A DNA stretch of 64,000 bases from Anoplolepis gracilipes (GCF_047496725.1 NC_132977.1:4249501-4313500); one strand, 5' to 3'. Shown: positions 26,943-40,600, counted from the first letter of the stretch. The notes: generated from the letters alone by a model not told the origin. A program made the numbers and translations.

Positions 26943-27151
26943 TTAATCAAAAAAGGGCTTTAAAAGTCGAACGCAAGAAAAAGTTCAAACTTATTTAGAC
27001 GTTTCGGTCCTTCTTTAGACCATCCTAAGTGATACAAAAATAGTAAAACAGTGAGATCATTTAGTTAAATTTGAATTTTTTTCTTTTAAACTGTGTTTTT
27101 ATTTACACTCCTACATCTTGCGTTTGACTTTTAAAGCCCTTTTTTGATTAA
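26943..27151. mobile_element. MITE-like element with TTAA duplications and about 31-bp terminal inverted repeats
   Basis: The ends 26943-26977 and 27117-27151 are reverse complements with one mismatch in 35. Each outer end is TTAA, consistent with a TTAA target-site duplication. The inverted repeat proper starts tcaaaaaagggctttaaaag. The inside (about 140 bases) has no coding capacity and includes gacgtttcggtccttcttta. TTAA targets are known for piggyBac-type transposons, but the terminal sequence does not look like a canonical piggyBac end, so the superfamily is left open. Confidence 0.7.
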
Positions 27152-27419
27152 TTTATTTCTGAATTAAGAGCCCATTAGCTTTTATTATTTGAAATTATGC
27201 TCCGTAAAAATTCACATATTGCAAACAAAACGAATTGTCATTAATTGTTTAATGCAAAATTTACCGCCATTTTTACTTAAGCTCGATTGAAACTTTTATT
27301 CATGCTAAATTTCTTTCCAAAAAATCTACAAACCTTATTAAATCCGGCGATGGAACTTCATGTGAAAGTCATCGGCTTTTTCGAGATAACCACGAGCAAA
27401 CCGATGCAAGACAATTTGG

Positions 27420-28060
27420 CGTCACTTTATCGTCGATGAGCGGAATGAGTCTGATTTGTTTTTACACACTGCACTTCTCTCCTGAGCACTCTTGATAGAC
27501 GTGCGGGATGTAGTTTCGCGCTCGCCGCCGGAGTAGCTGTATCGTATCGTCCCCGATGATCCAACGACGAAAGATCTTCCGTAATCGATGGATCTTCAGC
27601 TGACTAACTTTTTTCCGCGGCGAGCGCTCTGATTTCTCCGAAGTCGGTCTCTGCAAAGTCCCAACTATCCGTAAGATCACCCAATCTCGACAGATGATCC
27701 GCGGCGATGAAGTCGCGATCACTCGTGATCGTCTACCGCGAATATACTGTGACTGAGGAAGCACAACGCGTGTACTCAGGGGGCAGAGAGGGAGAGAGAA
27801 AGAGAGAAAGAGACGAGCGATTCCCTGCGTTGCATGCGCGAGTGTTGTCCGCGGGATACTGTGCGTAATCGGTCTGCGATCGGTCCAGTCTTCCGTACGC
27901 GTCGCGCCAGCCGGCAGTGACTGAAATCGTCGTGCAGGAAGAAAATCCAGGAGGGGGGTTCCCCCTTTTTTCTTTTCCATTGCCCGTGATCTACGCCACC
28001 CGCACCGCCCTTATGCCCTCCGTCACCCCGTCGCGACGAAACGTTATCTGGTGGTTAGGT
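27420..28060. promoter_or_regulatory. GC/CpG-rich island, candidate Gat 5' exon or promoter
   Basis: The composition shifts sharply from AT-rich flanks to CpG-rich sequence (for example gcgctcgccgccgg near 27519). It lies between the divergent Gat and CACHD1-like genes, about 2.9-3.5 kb upstream of the Gat ATG and 3.4-4.0 kb upstream of the CACHD1-like ATG. No TATA box or splice donor could be fixed. The minus-strand open frame of 172 codons has no recognised domain. Confidence 0.35.
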
Positions 28061-30194
28061 GAGATCGAATGAGCGAGAAAGAGAAAGAGCCCTGGTGGCA
28101 AAAGAGACAAAAGATGACGGTGGAGAAGAAAGGGGGTCATACACCAAGATCGCAACAGTATATCATCATCAAGTTGACATCTATGTCCTCCCTCTATCTC
28201 TCCAACCCTCTTTCTCTCTCTCTCTCTCTTCCTTCTGTACATTCGCAATTGCATTTTTTGCCTCTTCCTCTTCTAGTTTCGTATTTCTGCTCCTGCGAAA
28301 TCTTATACCTCAATTTCTTCGTACAGACAGCCAATTTACCTCATCTTGTACGAATTTTCCTACGTGCGTGTGCGTGCCCTTTTCCATGTCCATGGGCTTT
28401 AATCCATATCGGATATATGATTTAACGCTTTCGAAATTCAAGATTGATCCATGAGATTCAGAATTATAATAGTCCAGAGGTAAGATTTTTCGTAAGACCA
28501 TAATTCTTTTTAGATTTTTAACCATGTACGTACATATTATTTCAATACTCCAAAATCTGAAATAATAATGATTAACACTTTTTTGTGAAAAGTAATTTGT
28601 TATTATTTTAAATAAAAATAAAATGTTATTAATGATTTTTCTAAAAAAATTTTCTCGATCATAATATCGCTCCCTTATGTCACGTGCAAATTTTCCGATT
28701 TAATTTAGAACAAAGATTCTATGCTGTAGAAATGCAAATGCAATGATAAGTAAAATCAATAGCAAATAGTAAAATAATAATAAATTACATCAAACTTAAG
28801 GCATCAAATTGACGAAAATAATAAATATTTTTATGTAATAATCAGAACAAATTAAATTTTCAAATTTCAATAACTCAAACTTACAAAATCGTATAGTCGT
28901 GATTTTAAGATATAATAAGGACGACGATATATATAATTATTATTTAATTATAACAATAATCAGCGATTTAACTTCAAATTAAGATTGATTGCGTTTTTGA
29001 CAGAAAGATGGAAAAAATTTAAGTATTTTAAAATATTTTTCGCGCCCTTACTGCATTTCTTATAATGATGGGCCAAAATATTTAAGAATATATCGTGTAA
29101 TCAATGAAACGAATACCGAATGTCTCTCGACCATTAACTTGAATACCTAAGTGCTATCAACGTAAAAACAAAATGCTGTGCATTTATTATGCAATTACAG
29201 CGAATTTTTTTCCATTAACGTCGCATTACTAATTTCTCGTCACATTAATATGTCACATATATATGTGAGTTATCTGCGATTAGTAGTTAAAGATTAAAAG
29301 TCTTCTATTTCATTATCATTCCCTCATTATCTGATTTCCGTTATTAACATTATTTCACTGTCGTCTTATAGGATTTGTTGATAAAGATTTTTAAAAGGAT
29401 TTAAGCAAGCACAAAAATTGATTAAAACGGCATTAATGCAAAAGTTTCGGCTAATGAAAAAAAAAAAAAACCGACGAATGTGCATTTCGGCAACGAACTG
29501 TCGCACGTTTTTCCCGCCATGGGCGATTTCCGAACATTTCCGATGAAACGAAATGGCGATAAAGTAGGTGAGCAAGACTAGGAAGCTGGTATATCCGGAG
29601 GGTTCACGTGACACCGATCCGTCCCCGCATCCGTTCTAGGTACAGTCCGTTGTATAGGTCATGAGGAGAAGCTCCGGATTGATAACGCAGAGCCGTAAAA
29701 CGCTTTGCGTTACAAGCGAACTTTTTCGGTTCGTGATGTCGAGATCGATATCAAGGAAATCGTAACCATAATCGTCCAATCTCATCTAATCCACTCGCTC
29801 CACTTCTATCTGTAAAATATCCAATTTGTCAGAATTATTTGCCAATGTTTTCGCGTCTAAAGTTTCGCAAATGAATTGGATAATTGAATAAATGTTGTTT
29901 ATGTTGTTTCCTATCGCTAGCGATTTTTTTTGCGCTGTTTCGAATGCGCCAGCCTCGAATCGCGATATTTCGCAAATAACAATATGTTTTTTGTATCGCG
30001 CGACGTGATTGCTTGATGACATTAGGCACCCGAAGAGGGGAGCATCCCAAATGACAAGAGGATGTGCGGAAAGTGGCGCGGGAACCACGCCGCTTACCAT
30101 CTTGCTGCTTAGAATTTTCACGGGGACGCGCATGTTCTGATTTTTTGAAAATCGCAATTTACAATATCGGACCGTAAAAATTTCGAAAAATGTG

Positions 30195-30196
<2 letters not shown>

Positions 30197-30237
<41 letters not shown>
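30197..30237. repeat. (TA)n microsatellite
   Basis: Pure AT dinucleotide tract of about 41 bases in the Gat/CACHD1-like intergenic region. Confidence 0.95.
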
Positions 30238-30240
<3 letters not shown>

Positions 30241-31049
30241 AAAAATAGCAAATTGAAACAAACATAATTTTGCACGAATTTATTTTTTACAAATTTTTCT
30301 TTAATTTTGACGATATATATAGATATACAATTCATTTATTCGCCAACGAAAATTTTCACGTTATAAATGTTCCTTGAAATTGCGCTTGATAATAATAATG
30401 ATATTTAATAAAGAGTATACTAGACTTGCGAAAAAGACGAATAAAAGCAGCAGTAATAAAGCCGATAAAGATTTCAATTATTTAATGTCAAATCAACTCA
30501 TCGATATATTGAGCTCTGACAATGTTCGGATACGCGTATCATTGATACATTGTATCGATGAATTGACTATAATAAGTAATTTATTGATGATGTTTCATGC
30601 GTCAAGCTGTACTTGTAATAAATAAGAACTCTCAATTTTATTGCCTATGAGATAGGATCGTTTATAGCTAATATTAATTAAAGTTTGAACTACGTATATG
30701 CAAGTGAAAATTTCTGTTATTTTTTGCATAGCAGAGGAATATAGCACGTATTTTCTGATATACACTTGTAAATGTTATGTCCGTGTGAAAAATATATTTA
30801 AACTAGATTTGTATCTAAAGTAATCTAGAACAAAACGTATGCCATCTGATAAAAGACTATGTAAAACCGAATATATTATTCTAGAAATTGACAGTTATTT
30901 TTTTATCCATGGCTTTTCTTTTCAACAACTATTGTGATTTAATATATAAATAATATTCTCTTATTATATGAATACTTACAATTAGACATATTATATATTT
31001 CAATAATAAATAAAATACGATTTTTGTACGCATGCAACAGATGCAGAAC

Positions 31050-31467
31050 ATTTACTCAAGATGGCGGCCCAGAATGGAATAAACAAAAATAAAAAAATAT
31101 ATAACACAAAAGTTGAGTGATGTCGCTTCTGCAGGTAAGAGACAAAACTTCTTGTTCATAAGCTTTGTTTCACAAACTACAGATGGCGTTAGTTGCGAAT
31201 TAGTTTGGCCGAAACATGACGCTCACCGAAATTACGGTACTCGATGCTTCGTAGTCTCATTATCGTACAAAAATTGAAAGATTGTTGGCGTCTTCGAGCA
31301 CGTTTTCTCGTAAAACCGGTAAATAAATCTCGTGCGTTTCGAAGTAACCCGGTCACGCGACGTTTGAAATGTTTGACGATGCAGATATGAACTGTCATCG
31401 TCACGCGACAAATTCGTGAGGTTATGAAATTACAACGCGCCGCTAAAATAGCTGCAATTCCGTCAGA
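31050..31467 (+). promoter_or_regulatory. Putative 5' region of the CACHD1-like gene
   Basis: The sequence aagatggcggc at 31059-31069 matches a YY1-type promoter element and also contains an ATG that opens a short upstream frame of about 19 codons ending in TGA. The following 400 bases become more GC-rich up to the coding start at 31468. The transcription start was not located. Confidence 0.35.
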
Positions 31468-34400
31468 ATGGCTGTAAACAAGATTTTGTATCTAGCCTTG
31501 CCGATAATACTGACATATTTTTATGTAGCCGCTAACGAAGTCATCAATGCTACCGTCAAGTGCCAATCTGGCAGATCGCTGCGCAAACAGGTGTCAGTGG
31601 AACCCTTGAACGGCATGTGTTTACGAGATGTCGTGGTATACTTGTCAAAGAAACTGCAATCCATCGTTGACGAGGAACTTGGTGTGTCCTCGTTCCAGGA
31701 TAAAATCGACAAGATGGAATACGCAAACATCTCCAGCAACCTGGACGCGAGACTGAATGCATTAGTTGATAAGTTTAATAATAAATTAAGAACGCACATC
31801 GATGTCCTCAAGCAGGGCTACAACGCCATATATTCCATCCTGTCGAAGGAAATTCGTACTATTTATTCTAGTCAAACGGTTGATCTGGACATGATGCAAA
31901 ACAGAGTTTCAGATATATGTAGTGAGATTATAACAGGTATTCTATATCAAGCGATACATCTATCATGTTTTATCCAGATTTATACTTATATATTATTGAT
32001 TTTGATTATAGAATTTGCAACAAAATTAAGAGGTCAAGAATGGAAAAACTTGCATGTACTACCTATAAGCCAACCAAGTATGATATGTGGACCACCCATA
32101 TTGGCTCACATTATTGGATCACTTTTATTATCTCAATACTGTCCTGAAAAGAATGTTATTTTACTTTTGGAGCATGGCATATTTATGTCTGAATCTGATC
32201 TCGTTTTGGCTCAAATAGCAGCCAAAACTGTTATAGATATGCTTTCTGAAACAGATAATGTTACTGTTATTGGTCTTGCTAATACTGCTCCCTTATTTTG
32301 CAAAGATAGCTTGTTGAAAGCAACAGATATTAATAAATTTCAACTAGCTCGTTATGTTGATAGTTTAAATAGAACAGGTAATTAGAAGTCAGATTTTATT
32401 TAGAAATTACATTGTATATATGAGATATATATTGTTTTTAAATTTTTAATGTATATTATTTAAAGTTTTTAATTTTTTTCAGATTCAAATCAGACAACAA
32501 TGATTGATTTTAGAAAATTAACACAGAATTTAAGGCATGAAGTAGTTATTATACATTTGACTAACAAATTAAAAGATACGTCAAATGTGCAAAAAATATT
32601 TGAAATAATTTCGGAAAGACTTAAAACTTATTTGAAAACTATACTTATTCTTTCAGGTAAGTTATTTTTTATATTTACTTTACTTTAATTATACAAAAAA
32701 TTTTTTTATAATATAAAATAAAATATACAATTATATGATATAAAATTTATATATCACCATTTATTTTTAGACCAACAATCACACGTCAGTGTCAAACAGC
32801 CTTTAAACAATGATGTTATTATTCTTCCAACGCAAAATATTCTTGGATATGAAATAGGAAAACTATTTTCTTGTTTACAATGTTCTGATTATCATAAGAA
32901 AGATTTTTATATATCAGATCCATATTTTGATCTATATAGCAAGACAATGACATTATCTATTGGACAGATTACAAGTACTGCGCTACTATCCTTAGATGTA
33001 AAATTATGTGATTTCCTTGATGATATAACGTATTTTAACGCTGGTCCAAACATATACGTTATATTCTTCGACAATAAAGGTGTGGTTTGGATGCATAAAA
33101 ATTTTCCCAGGATTGAGACAATAATTGAACAACCACTTAAAGTACATTTGCAAGATATTGAAAATATAGATAATTGGACAGTAATGAAAATGATAAATGA
33201 GACTCAAGGAGTGATAAATGTGAAAACAAAATTAGACGAGCAGGTAAGGAAAAACACTTATGTACAAATTTTAAAATACACGAGTAAGATACAGGAAATT
33301 ATTTTTTGATGCATGACACAGAAACGGTACCGATGGAAACACTTACATTATGATGACTTAATAATATGTCTGGTATCCACGACTGAAGAGGGAGTATTGC
33401 CTGTTGCGAGAACTGTGTCTTCACTGCCTACAAACATATTACATCATCGCCTTGATCTTATGCTTCAAACTGTCGTTGATAAAGATACACTCTGCACTTA
33501 TAGAAACAGGATTGTAACTTTATGTAAGAAAATATATAATAAAATTTCTCATTTTAATTGCTAATTATTTATAAAATCTTAAGAGATATTTAAAATCTTA
33601 TATATTTTATATTTTTTTAGCAACGGGAGTAGTTTATTTATCACCGTGGTGTTTTCAATCTCCAATGGAACAACTAGAATTATTAGAAACTGGTTCAGCT
33701 ATGACTGTACAAAGCTATATGGCATACATAAAGGATTTAACAGGTCTTTTAGCTAATCCGGGTTTACATCCATCTGTAAAACCGGATGTAGCAACCTTAG
33801 CACAAGTTTTAGAACATTTCAAAAAGCAACATATTGAGGGTTCGTTAAATAAATTTGTAATAAGAAGGTAATTGTATAATAATACAATTAATATAAATAA
33901 TTAGAATTTTATTAGATTATTATTAATAACTTATAGTATTTTAATATATTGATTTATTTTAGATATGCTGTGAGTACAGTTAGTGGTGTGTTGGAGATAT
34001 TTCCAGGAATGGTATTGGATTCTGGTTTTGATCCCAAAAGGCGAATGTGGTATGGAAAAGCATTAGAATATCCTGATAAGATAATTTTGACTCCACCTTA
34101 CTTAGATGCAGGTGGATCAGGCTATGTAGTCACTCTAAGCCAAGTTGTTAAATATTCCGTGGGAAATAAAAGTAAAGATTATGTCATTGCTGTTCTATCT
34201 ATGGATGTTACAATAAGTTACATTATGAGACTGCTAGTAGAGATGTTTCCATTTTGTTACGATGCAACTGTAAAATGTTTCTTAATGGATGACAAAGGCT
34301 ACTTGGTGTCACATCCGACATTGTTGGAGGCAACGGGCAAGATTGAGCAACAACATTTAACGCATAAGGAACTTTTAGTAGCCAACGACATATTGAATCA

Positions 34401-35707
34401 CGGGCTGTTTGTGAAAAAAAAATCATGTGCCAATCACTTGGAGGGCATTGTGCAAAGATACTATCAATTTAATATGTCACTCGACGATGTACTCACTAAT
34501 ATAGCACATGGCGAGCATTGTGTTAGATATCAGGTAGCTGCCGTACCAGGCACTAATGTATTTCTTGGAGTTGTCAATGTGACGACTCAGTGCAATCTAC
34601 TTAGAGCTTTTTGTCCATGCAGTACGGTAAGTTCATATTAATTGTATTTTATTTTCAATTTTAAAATATTTTTATATTTATTTCATATATATACATCTTT
34701 TTTGTTAAATATTATAGATGGATCATTCGTGTCTAAACTGCAAAAGTATGGAACAAACTGGTTGCGAATGTCCTTGCGAATGCTCCTTGTATTCTTCTAG
34801 CTGTACACAACAAAGTATCAATAATTTAAATTCTTGTTCACCTTTATATGAGCAAGGCTCGAGCTTACAGACTCCGTGGATACAGCCGACGAATTTGAAA
34901 TCATGTCCATCTGTCGACTGCAAATCATACACGACAGAAAGAGAATGCTTAGGTGTTGCGGATTGTCAATGGTGTCACATCGATACAGATGGAGAGACAT
35001 CTTTGCAACAACCATTTTGCTCCGACATGTCCATATGTTTCAAGGGTATCTTCGGATCTTTGATACCCTACAGTGATGGCACTTACAGTAAATTCGCTTT
35101 TTTCTTTTTTTGTAATATTTATTGATTTCTATTAGATATTATATAATAAAGTTATACTTTTCCAGATTCACACTCAACAGATGAAGTCGTGATAGGAGAG
35201 TGGCCATCGGTCGGTCTGGTAGCTGGTGGAGTTCTTGCATTAGTATTGATTTTAAGCGTCATTCTGTTTTGCTATAGACTTCGATCGGTAAATTCAGGTG
35301 TGGAGCATCAATGTTTACATCTTCATACCTCGCCCGACACGTTGCGCATGACGCATCTCGAGGGTGATCTGGAGCCAGCGGAATTGGATCAAACCAAAAG
35401 CAATTTGGATTCTCTTGTGAGAGATAATCTCGCGCCCATATCACCGTACAGAGTTTCTACTAATTACAGAAGACCACCTGGTGGAGATAGCGATCATGGG
35501 TATAGCACGATGACGCCACACGATGATTCCGAACAGCAGACGTTTGCCTCTGAACCTCTGTTAGTCGTCGACAATAACATCGAGCCAGATTTGACGAGAC
35601 AGTCCGGCATCGGAAGTCTGCCTTCTCCTACAACATATTTGGGATCGCCGCATCACGTTTTAGCGCCTGTGACTGTCCATCGCGATATGGAAACAAACTA
35701 CTGTTAG
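31468..35707 (+). CDS. CACHD1: VWFA and cache domain-containing protein 1 (CACHD1)-like membrane protein
   Basis: Nine exons, 31468-31936, 32012-32377, 32483-32656, 32771-33243, 33322-33523, 33621-33867, 33963-34626, 34718-35087 and 35166-35707, give 1,168 aa in consistent phase (human CACHD1 is about 1,270 aa). A signal peptide (MAVNKILYLALPIILTYFYV) leads into an N-terminal helical region, a VWA-like domain (NVILLLEHGIFMSESD, about residues 210-330), double-cache sequences (FDPKRRMWYGKAL, PYLDAGGSGYVVTLS, DDKGYLVSHPTL), HKELLVANDILNH, and a cysteine-rich stalk (CECPCECSLY). One transmembrane segment (GLVAGGVLALVLILSVILFC) precedes a cytoplasmic tail with SDHGYSTMTPHDDSEQ. The family resembles calcium-channel alpha2-delta subunits, and vertebrate CACHD1 modulates voltage-gated calcium channels; that role is inferred here. 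The MIDAS motif appears degenerate. A short AAGATGGCGGC motif sits 409 bases upstream (31059). Confidence 0.93.
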
Positions 35708-37685
35708 TAAAACGATTGCCATTACCATTTATTTGAAAAAGTAAGATAAACAAAACGTCCTTAAAATGTTGTAAGAAACATCACGTTTTTTGCAAATATG
35801 ACCTCAGTAATGTATAGCAATTAATTTTATTTGCAATTTTTAATACGGGAGATATAAAACCGTTATATATTGCAGCTGCAAAAGAACAGTATTTATTATT
35901 ATTAAACTGGCAGCAAAGTTTTTATTATCAAAATGACAATAAGTACGAATTTTTGAATGACTGACGAGCTTACACATATAATTTTTATAAACTGTCTCTA
36001 TTGATAGTAAAACCTTCTATATATAAGCGCTAATAATAAATTGATAGGTTGTACGAGTTTATTTTATATATGAAATAATTTAGATGACTAGTACATTGTA
36101 TAAGAGACTTAATTTAGGGTATAAATTTAGAAATGGATATAAAAAGAGCAATAGTGAATTATTTATATATAATTCTGATTATAGAACAGTTTAGAATTTT
36201 ATAAAAGTATACTTTATTCACACAAATAATATTATAGTTTCCCAAGTAGAATATTTTTATGTGACAAAGTTAACAAAGTATTTTTAATAGTATATTCAGA
36301 TAGGTGCTATATATTCCTAATTATATGCAAGATAAGAAATTAAAAATCTTGCAGAATTGTTATCGTTGACAAATAACTGATATGAAAAGTGCTAACAAAT
36401 AATTTGTCATAAAATGGTAAATCTTAGCTCACTTGTTTGAAGTACTATCATCATGCTGCGATTGTATCTCGCAAGACAGTTAATTTTATATAAAAAAATA
36501 AGACTAAAATAACTGAAAATTGATTTCTTTTTAAATATTTCTTTTCAGTCAGTTTACAATATTATATTATGAATTTATAAATAGGTATATAATTTTCTGA
36601 TTTTTCTTTTTTTTTAGAAATATCAATTTTTCTCTCTTTATTTTAATCTATATAGTGTACTTATTATCACGGTTTAAATAAATAACAGTGCCAAAACGTG
36701 ATAAAACTTTGTATACTGTGCAGAATAATATTAGAAAGCTGTACATATAGAATCTATAACATCATCTCTATTGTTACTTTATTGTGTTCTTATATGAGAT
36801 TATTTAAGCATTTCTCTTGAAATCATTATTTTATCATTACACAAATCATATATATATATATAAAACAAAATTATAAAATTTTGAAAATATCAATGAATAA
36901 ATTATAACAGTTTTTATTAATACAAGGCTATCAAAACAGTGGAATTTTATAATAGTTACATTTTTAAAATGTAAAAATATTTTTCTTTTGCATTAGAAAT
37001 ATTATTGAAACTAAATACGCAATCGCGATCAAAAGAAAAGTTACATTATATCATAGTAACTATAGTACAAGCTTTTACAAAAGTATTATTTAAAGTTTTA
37101 CAATTATAGTACTTTATTGACATAGTACGATACACTCTCGTTCATATGTGCGATAATATACACACATTTTAATAGACTAACATGATCGTAATACAGACTT
37201 TCCATTTCTATGGTTTTTAAGTTAAGAGGACAGAGCGGTAAAATATAGAAAACATTTAGATGTAATTTATATATGTGTATGTATATATGCTATCTTGAAT
37301 GGTACTTACTTTAGGAAAGCAAACTAACGTCTGCTAATGTTTTATTATCGCTAAGAATATAATGTGAAATACCGTTTCGTATTGATTTTTTATGATGTAT
37401 ACTCTGCATACAAAATTCGAGCGAGATTTTATACATTATATATATATATATATATATCAGTATTTTTTATCATTAAAACCAATATTTTATTAAATATAAG
37501 AAATAATATTTTTCCCTTTCTGCAAAACATGAAAAAAATGTGATCTTGGTATTCTACAGAAAGAGAGCAATACATAGAGAAATGTTGCGATTTTTCACAT
37601 ATGCAAAGTGAATAATAACACACTTTATTATACTCTGCCTTACAAGTAAATACGAAGCGTACTGATGATTAAAAAAATATTACGA
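35708..37685. other. Convergent 3' UTR interval of the CACHD1-like gene and Rpn1
   Basis: About 2 kb of AT-rich DNA lies between the two stop codons. AATAAA at 36035-36040 is one possible plus-strand poly(A) signal; others occur further on. A (TA)n run lies at 37437-37456. No further gene was recognised. Confidence 0.5.
37624..37629 (-). terminator. Candidate poly(A) signal of Rpn1
   Basis: AATAAA on the minus strand (tttatt on the plus strand), 57 bases beyond the Rpn1 stop codon. Confidence 0.4.
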
Positions 37686-40600
37686 CTAGGGTATAAAATC
37701 TGGATTTTTTCTTAAAATTATGAAACCCTCCATGATCGGTGTTAACGGTATATACTCTTCAGTTGCAAGTTCTGCTCTCTCGCCATATGCCAACAATACC
37801 GGAGTGGTATGCGTTTGGAAGCCTGTGATAGTTTTCGGTTTGCCCGCTTGACCGACGACGTCGACGGCAAGACCGACTCTCACTGGTACGGCTAACGGAT
37901 TTAGGTCCTCATCAAATGTCACCAACATTCTGGGCTGCATCGCAGCAGCCAGCGTATATAGGAGATAATGTGAGCGTCCCAGGATAACTGAAAAAATATT
38001 TATGACGTTAATTAGCAATAAGGCGAATCACATTACATCAAAGAAGTTTGCTTTTTATAATAAAAGAATCAAAATAAGAATATTAAGACTTTTGAAAATT
38101 ACTCTGCTTGACTGTAATATAATATAAAAGGAAAAGATTAAAATTTATTATAAATTTCTATATTTCAAGAATTGATTATAAAAGATACTTCTTATAATTA
38201 TTTGTTTGAAAATGTATGTGCATTAAAATGCAAATAGTAAATAATATTTCTATATCCTTTACATCGTGAATATAATATATATACTCACTGTTTTTCACGT
38301 CCAAAAACCCAATCAGTGTCGATAGAAGACCGGCGAGAGCAACAGGGCTGAGCAGCTGCCTGTCGCTGTGATAAGGAGACAGGGTAAGCGTACCCTTACC
38401 TAGATGTGTCAAACCTTGCGCGATGCGCACCATGAAGAGATTATTGGGATCCTTCGCATGGAACTGAGCCAATTGCCTTAACATAGCAGCCAATCGTGCA
38501 TTATTTGTACCGGCACCAACCAGGCCCATAGCGAATATCGCGTTGTGCGCCACCTCAGGGTCGCTGTCGTGTGAGAACTTGGACAACGTGTCTAGGATAT
38601 TTAATTTCGGATTCGACACCGAGATGAGACCTAGGGCGAGAGGCACCGAACGGCGAATCACAGGCTCGCAATAACGTAACAGGTGACCGAAGGTCCTGTA
38701 CGCCATCTCGGCACCGATTTCCTCTCCCATAGCGATTAAGGCAATGCCGAGAACGGCAATAGCCTGTTTAGAACTGAGATCTTTCTCCTTATCCTCTTTC
38801 TTCTCTTCCTTCTTCTCTTTGTCTTTGCGTTCATTTTTTTCCTCCTTCTCGTTGCTCGGTTCGTAATGCTCCGAACAAATGTGCAACAGGTGTTGGATCT
38901 TGAGGACATTTCCCGTGCCGGCGTACGCGCACACTTCCACCAACGTCGTCGACATTGACCTGAACGGCTCGTGAACGATCTCCAGAGCTGCTATGATCGC
39001 TTCTGCAGCCTCTTGCTTTCCTAGAAAACATAATCCCAAACCGAGCGCCAGGAATCGCGCGTACGTGTCTTTGAGATCGGACTCCGATTTGTCCATCAAT
39101 GTGTGCATGATCGCTGTGGTGACATAAGCGTTGCAGGAGCCAGCGGCGACCATTCCTAATGCCAGACCGGTCATACCTAGTACTTCCCAACTCGATTTCG
39201 TGTCACTGAGGACTGGCGTCAGCAGGCCTAGTACGGCTTCCCGGTTAGAGCCAGCGTACGCAATACCGAGACCGACGATGGCGCCAATACGCATAGTGTT
39301 GCTACTGTGCAACACGTAATCAGATAGCAAAGCCAAGGCGGGATCGCACTCGTTTCTCACGCCGCAATTGACAATGCCACAAGCTAGTAGAGCACCGGAC
39401 TTGATATAGTCTTCCGATGAATACAGATACTTGTCGATTGGAGTGAGACCGCCGTCGACATCCCATAACAGGATTAGACCTAGGGAGGCGGTCGCGCTTA
39501 GCATGCCGTGTTCTTTATTCTTGTAGAGCCACTTATTACCATCCTCAATTAATAGTTTGTCGTGACCAAACGCAGCATTCACGAAACCGTTGACGAAACT
39601 CGCCGCGAGATTCTGTCGCGCCGAGTCAACCTGACCACCGCCGAACGGCGGTCTTGAATTCTCTAGGTGGGATTTGTAGACGTCCTCAGGTGTCTTGGGT
39701 TCCATTATGTCCAACTCTCGTGCCAAGTTTAGGAAGTGATTGTTTAAGTGGGAATTAGACATTATTTCGAACAGATCATCGTCTTCTACTGTAGCTTCAT
39801 GTAACTCCAGAAAGATCTGCTGACGACCCAACATAAAGGCCAACTGCTTTTGCACAGAACTGAAAAATGTATGTTGACTTTTTAATTTCTTTCTAGAAAA
39901 TCGACTATAATTGATTATCAATTAAGTTTTTTTTTTTTAGATAAAACTGCTTAAAAATATTCTAAATAAATAATTCTTTAAAAGATTATACTTACAGATC
40001 CCTACAATTCGTGAAGATTGATTCAATAAGAGGTAAATCATTCAATTGCATTGCCAGCCTAATTGCTTGTGGATATTGTCCAAATTTTCGATATAATTTA
40101 CAAGCGACATGAAGAAGAGTGCTGTTCTCTGGATCAGCTACATATGGTACGCAGCTTGTAAGATAAAGACATACTCGTTGATATGCACTTTCGTCGACAT
40201 ATTGCTCTAGCAGATCAAGTTTTTCAATCTCCATTAATAGGTCACATGCTTCCGTTTCCGCGTTGTGTGCCATGTTATAGGGGACAATCTCATGCACCAG
40301 AGCAATCAGTTTCTTGTTCGTCTCCTCGACATTCTCACCCGTGACTTCGTCCCATTCTCCTGCCAATTCTCCTGATAAATGTCTAACATACTCATGTCCC
40401 CATTCGCCAATCGCCAATGCCGAGCCTGTAAGTCTATACTTCAAACACTCTCGACCTTCACCCATGGTCATTGCCAGGACTGAAATAATGTCGGAGCATA
40501 ATTCTTTACATTTGACATTAGTCATTTTCTCATAGATATTTTTCATAGTATCGTAATGAGGTCGCATAAATTTCAGTGGCTTTGGAACACTTGTCATTGA

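Larger units (their letters stand above)
24577..31467. other. Divergent intergenic region between Gat and the CACHD1-like gene
   Basis: This 6.9-kb interval separates two divergent start codons. It holds a GC-rich patch at about 25980-26300, a (TC)n tract, a perfect hairpin at 26551-26593, a palindrome with a TA core at 26691-26850, a MITE-like element at 26943-27151, a strong GC island at about 27420-28060, a (CT)n patch near 28210, a smaller GC-rich patch at about 29480-30130 and a (TA)n run at 30197-30237. Open frames inside the GC-rich parts (up to 172 codons) show no recognisable protein family and look like composition effects. Confidence 0.55.

Noticed and set aside
27462..27980. Minus-strand open frame of 172 codons
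   Set aside because: The translated sequence has no recognisable family or conserved motif and lies in a CpG island; probably untranslated or regulatory.
29786..30157. Minus-strand open frame of 123 codons
   Set aside because: It starts convincingly with ATG but resembles no family I know, and there are no neighbouring exons or clear promoter; support is too weak to call a gene.
30374..30625. Plus-strand open frame of 83 codons
   Set aside because: AT-rich composition and no similarity; the length is expected by chance.
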